NCBI GenBank assembly: GCA_026989995.1
Contig: JALSIO010000815.1
Span: 1 to 7,498, forward strand
Direction: 5' to 3'
Source of the DNA: Myxococcales bacterium
GTDB taxonomy: Bacteria > Myxococcota_A > UBA9160 > JALSIO01
Length of the DNA: 7,498 bases
Part shown: piece after piece, positions 5,385 through 7,498 of the stretch
Layout of the letters: each line of letters opens with the position of its first letter
Numbering within the stretch: position 1 is the first letter of the stretch
The notes under the pieces: generated by a model
What the model saw: only the letters and a program-made list of their open reading frames with translations
Told to the model about the DNA's origin: nothing
The model's database searches: none
Made by a program: the position numbers and the translations under genes

Positions 5385-7027
5385 GAGCTCCGCGGGCCCG
5401 CGGCAGCGGGGCCCGCTCCGCCGGCGAAGCGCGCCCGGAGCTCGTGCTTGAGCACCTTCCCCGTCGGGTTGCGAGGCAGCGCGTCCACGACCTCGATCTG
5501 CTCGGGAAGCTTCTGGCGCATCAGCCCCCGGCCTTCGAGGAAGCGCGCGAGCTCGCCGAGCCCCGGGGCGGCCGCACCCTCCCGCGGCACGAGCACCGCG
5601 CACACGCGCTCCCCCCGCTCGGGATCGGGCAGTCCCACCACCGCGGCCTCCGCCACTGCGGGGTGTTCGTGCAGGAGATCCTCGACCTCCTTCGCGCTGA
5701 TGTTCTCGCCCTTGCGGACGATCACGTCCTTGAGCCGCCCCGTGATCTCGAGGTGCCCACCCGGGCCGAGGCGCCCGAGATCGCCGCTGCGGAAGAATCC
5801 CTCGGCGTCGAAGGCGTCCGCATGGAGGGAGGGATCCACATAGCCGAGGAAGCACTGCGGGCCGCGCAGGCGGACCTCCCCCTCGGCCCCACCCGGCAGC
5901 GCTTCTCCCCGCGGCCCGGCGATGCGGATCTCCACGCCCGGGGTGGGCCGGCCCTCGCTCGCCGCGAGCACCTCGTCGGGATCGTCCACCGAGCCCATGG
6001 TGGCGATCGGAAACTCGGTCAGGCCGTAGCCCGAGACGACGCCGGCGCCCCCGAGCTCGGCCTTCACGTCGTGGTGGAGCCGTGGCGGCTTCGGAGCGCC
6101 GCCACCGGGAAAGGCCCTCGCCCGGGGGAAGAGGCGCTCCCCGGGCCGCTCGCGCTGCGCTGCGAGGTACGCCTGGTGGAAGGCGGTCCCCGCCGTGCCC
6201 TGGGTGACCCCGTGCTCCGCCAGGAAGGGGATGGTCCGGGCCGGATCGAAGACGGGCTCGACGAGCAGCGCAGCACCCGCTCCGAGGGCGGCCATCACCC
6301 ACGCGGGGCCCCCGATGTGCGTCACGGGGAAGACGAAGGCGATCCGGTCGTCCTCCCGGAGGGCGAGGCGCTCCTCGAGTCCCCGGGCGGCCGCGGCGAG
6401 CGTCGCCTCGGCATGGAGCACGCCCTTGGGATCGGCGGTGGTGCCCGAGGTGTAGAACACGAAGCGCACCTGCTCGGCCGGCGTCGTCCTCCCATCCGAA
6501 CCCGGAGGGGTTCGGAGCGCCCGGCCGCGCAGGAAGGCGGGGAGCTGCGCTTCCCGGGGTCGGAGGGCATCGGCCGGGGGAAGCGAGGCCGGATCGCCCT
6601 CGGGAAGCCCGCCGGAGACGTCGAGCACCCGCAGGCCGGGCTGCGCCGCGGCGAGCTCCCGCCCGAGGGCCGTGTGGTCGAAGCCGCGGAAGTTCCCCGG
6701 GCTCACGAAGAAACGCGCCCCGCACTGGCGGCTGACGAAGCCCACCTCGCGCCGCCGGTAGATGGGCAGGATCGGGTTCTGGATGGCCCGCAACCGTGCG
6801 AGGGCCCCGAGCAGAAGCAGCGCCTCGAAGCTGGTGGGAAGCTGCCAGGAGACCACCGAGCCCGGGCCCACGCCGAGCTCGGAGAGGCCGGCGGCCGCGC
6901 GGAGCACGGCGTCGCGGTAGCCGGCGAAGTCGAGCCGCCGTCCCGCGGAATCCACGGCGAACAGCGCCCGCGGGGTCGCCTCCGCCCGGGCCTCGATGCG
7001 CTCCCACAGGCCGGCGGGGAGCTTCAC
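5381..7027 (-). CDS. AMP-dependent acyl-CoA synthetase, cyclohexanecarboxylate-CoA ligase-like
   Basis: A 548-aa ANL-superfamily enzyme of full length that activates a carboxylic acid with ATP to an acyl-adenylate and transfers it to CoA. The P-loop is [12 protein letters not shown] (192-203), the A5 motif YGLTE (334-338), the A7 aspartate is Asp416 in RSGDLG, the hinge is GRLKD (430-434) followed by RKGENIS (438-444), and the C-terminal catalytic lysine is Lys524 in NPTGKVLK (520-527). All key residues are present. The segment [15 protein letters not shown] (84-98) and [12 protein letters not shown] (110-121) recalls cyclohexanecarboxylate-CoA ligases, pointing to a ring-bearing acid. The start is GTG at 7027, which overlaps the stop of the upstream ligase as GTGA, so the two are translationally coupled. 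The last dozen residues are a Gly/Ala/Pro-rich tail, and the stop shares CTAG with the convergent HDOD gene. The substrate is inferred from family resemblance only. Confidence 0.92.
   Translation of the reverse strand: MKLPAGLWERIEARAEATPRALFAVDSAGRRLDFAGYRDAVLRAAAGLSELGVGPGSVVSWQLPTSFEALLLLGALARLRAIQNPILPIYRRREVGFVSRQCGARFFVSPGNFRGFDHTALGRELAAAQPGLRVLDVSGGLPEGDPASLPPADALRPREAQLPAFLRGRALRTPPGSDGRTTPAEQVRFVFYTSGTTADPKGVLHAEATLAAAARGLEERLALREDDRIAFVFPVTHIGGPAWVMAALGAGAALLVEPVFDPARTIPFLAEHGVTQGTAGTAFHQAYLAAQRERPGERLFPRARAFPGGGAPKPPRLHHDVKAELGGAGVVSGYGLTEFPIATMGSVDDPDEVLAASEGRPTPGVEIRIAGPRGEALPGGAEGEVRLRGPQCFLGYVDPSLHADAFDAEGFFRSGDLGRLGPGGHLEITGRLKDVIVRKGENISAKEVEDLLHEHPAVAEAAVVGLPDPERGERVCAVLVPREGAAAPGLGELARFLEGRGLMRQKLPEQIEVVDALPRNPTGKVLKHELRARFAGGAGPAAAGPRSS
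5392..5416. terminator. Palindromic hairpin at the convergent gene ends
   Basis: GCGGGCCC (5392-5399) can pair with GGGCCCGC (5409-5416) over a 9-nt loop; alternatively CCGCGGGCCCGCGG (5390-5403) is itself a perfect 14-bp palindrome. It lies 7 nt after the HDOD stop and within the last codons of the convergent ligase. A symmetric hairpin between converging genes could limit read-through from the HDOD side. There is no T-run on either strand, and it must also encode the ligase's Gly/Ala/Pro-rich tail, so chance is a real alternative. Confidence 0.35.
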
Positions 7028-7498
7028 CGCCGCCCCACCGCACGGTCGCCGCCGGCAGCCTCCGCGGCCACCCGCTCCCGGAGCAGGAACTTCATGACCT
7101 TTCCCGAGGCGTTGGTCGGCAGCTCGGGCACGATCTCCACCCGGCGGGGCACCTTGTAGTTGGCCATGTGCTCCCGGCACCAGGCGATGATGGCCTCGGG
7201 GGTGGGCGCCGTGCCCGGTACCGGAACCACGAAGGCCATCCCCACCTCCCCCATCCGGGCGTCGGGAATCCCGATCACCGCCACCTGGGCGATTTCCGGA
7301 TGGGCGAACATCAGGTTCTCGATCTCCGCCGGGTAGCAGTTGAAGCCACCCATGATGAACATGTCCTTGATGCGGTCGGTGATGCGCAGGTAGCCCCGGT
7401 CGTCCATCACCGCGACGTCGCCGGTGTGCAGCCAGCCCTCGGCGTCGATGGTCCGGGCCGTCTCTTCCGGGTCCTCGAAGTAGCCCCTCATCACGTTG
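7024..7498 (-). CDS. Acyl-CoA synthetase, FadD3-like (partial, C-terminal part)
   Basis: The last 157 residues of an ANL-superfamily CoA ligase; the N-terminal two-thirds lie beyond the right edge. Visible are [10 protein letters not shown], the A7 motif [19 protein letters not shown] with its ATP-ribose aspartate, the hinge and A8 loop [17 protein letters not shown], and the A10 motif [17 protein letters not shown] with the catalytic lysine. All essential C-terminal residues are intact. The GGFNxYPAEIE loop and the following [21 protein letters not shown] are typical of the FadD3 and related fadD group; FadD3 is the ligase for the HIP intermediate left after steroid rings A and B are degraded. 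That assignment is tentative with only the C-terminal domain in view. The ATG at 7491 is an internal methionine, not a start. Its TGA overlaps the GTG of the downstream ligase by 4 nt. Confidence 0.9.
   Translation of the reverse strand, partial: NVMRGYFEDPEETARTIDAEGWLHTGDVAVMDDRGYLRITDRIKDMFIMGGFNCYPAEIENLMFAHPEIAQVAVIGIPDARMGEVGMAFVVPVPGTAPTPEAIIAWCREHMANYKVPRRVEIVPELPTNASGKVMKFLLRERVAAEAAGGDRAVGRR

Noticed and set aside
4029..7043. 1004-aa minus-strand open frame
   Set aside because: It is a shifted frame of the ligase fused to the antisense of the HDOD and TetR genes. It has no recognisable domain and is explained entirely by overlap with real genes.
4187..7159. 990-aa plus-strand open frame
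   Set aside because: Its translation is low-complexity Arg/Gly/Pro/Ala-rich with no domain, and it runs antisense to a complete, motif-bearing CoA ligase and out of frame over the HDOD gene. It is an artefact of GC-rich third positions.

Overview
This is a dense, very GC-rich bacterial window. Nearly every third codon position is G or C, and long spurious open frames run on both strands. The gene content is a catabolic cluster for a polycyclic, alicyclic or steroid-like acid, with its own regulator and one unrelated signalling protein. The taxon cannot be fixed. The combination of an HDOD-domain protein, a P450, fadD-type CoA ligases and extreme GC fits Myxococcota, Binatota or Desulfobacterota-like lineages, or another high-GC group such as Actinomycetota.

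Layout. (1) Positions 71-3572, minus strand: three tightly packed genes read right to left. They encode an FAD-dependent dehydrogenase of the fumarate-reductase/3-ketosteroid-dehydrogenase superfamily (551 aa), an SRPBCC/CoxG-like protein (220 aa) with an unusual internal insertion, and a class I cytochrome P450 (394 aa). The first junction has a 2-nt gap and the second a 4-nt ATGA overlap, so the three are almost certainly co-transcribed and translationally coupled. (2) Positions 3573-3726: the divergent control region, with the only clearly AT-rich patch in the window. (3) 3727-4374, plus strand: a TetR-family regulator, divergent from the operon. (4) 4530-5384, plus strand: a standalone HDOD-domain protein. 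(5) 5381-7498, minus strand: two tandem acyl-CoA synthetases of the ANL superfamily joined by a 4-nt GTGA overlap. The upstream one resembles FadD3 and runs off the right edge. The downstream one resembles cyclohexanecarboxylate-CoA ligase. The second ligase and the HDOD gene converge and share one CTAG tetranucleotide that supplies both stop codons.

How the genes may work together (inference): the ligases would activate a carboxylic acid of an alicyclic or steroid-ring compound to its CoA thioester. The flavoprotein would insert a C=C bond next to a ketone in a ring, the P450 would hydroxylate the skeleton, and the SRPBCC protein would bind a hydrophobic ligand or help assembly. The TetR protein probably controls the flavoprotein-SRPBCC-P450 operon from the shared intergenic region. 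No ferredoxin or ferredoxin reductase for the P450 lies in the window. No RNA genes, CRISPR arrays, insertion sequences or long repeats were seen.
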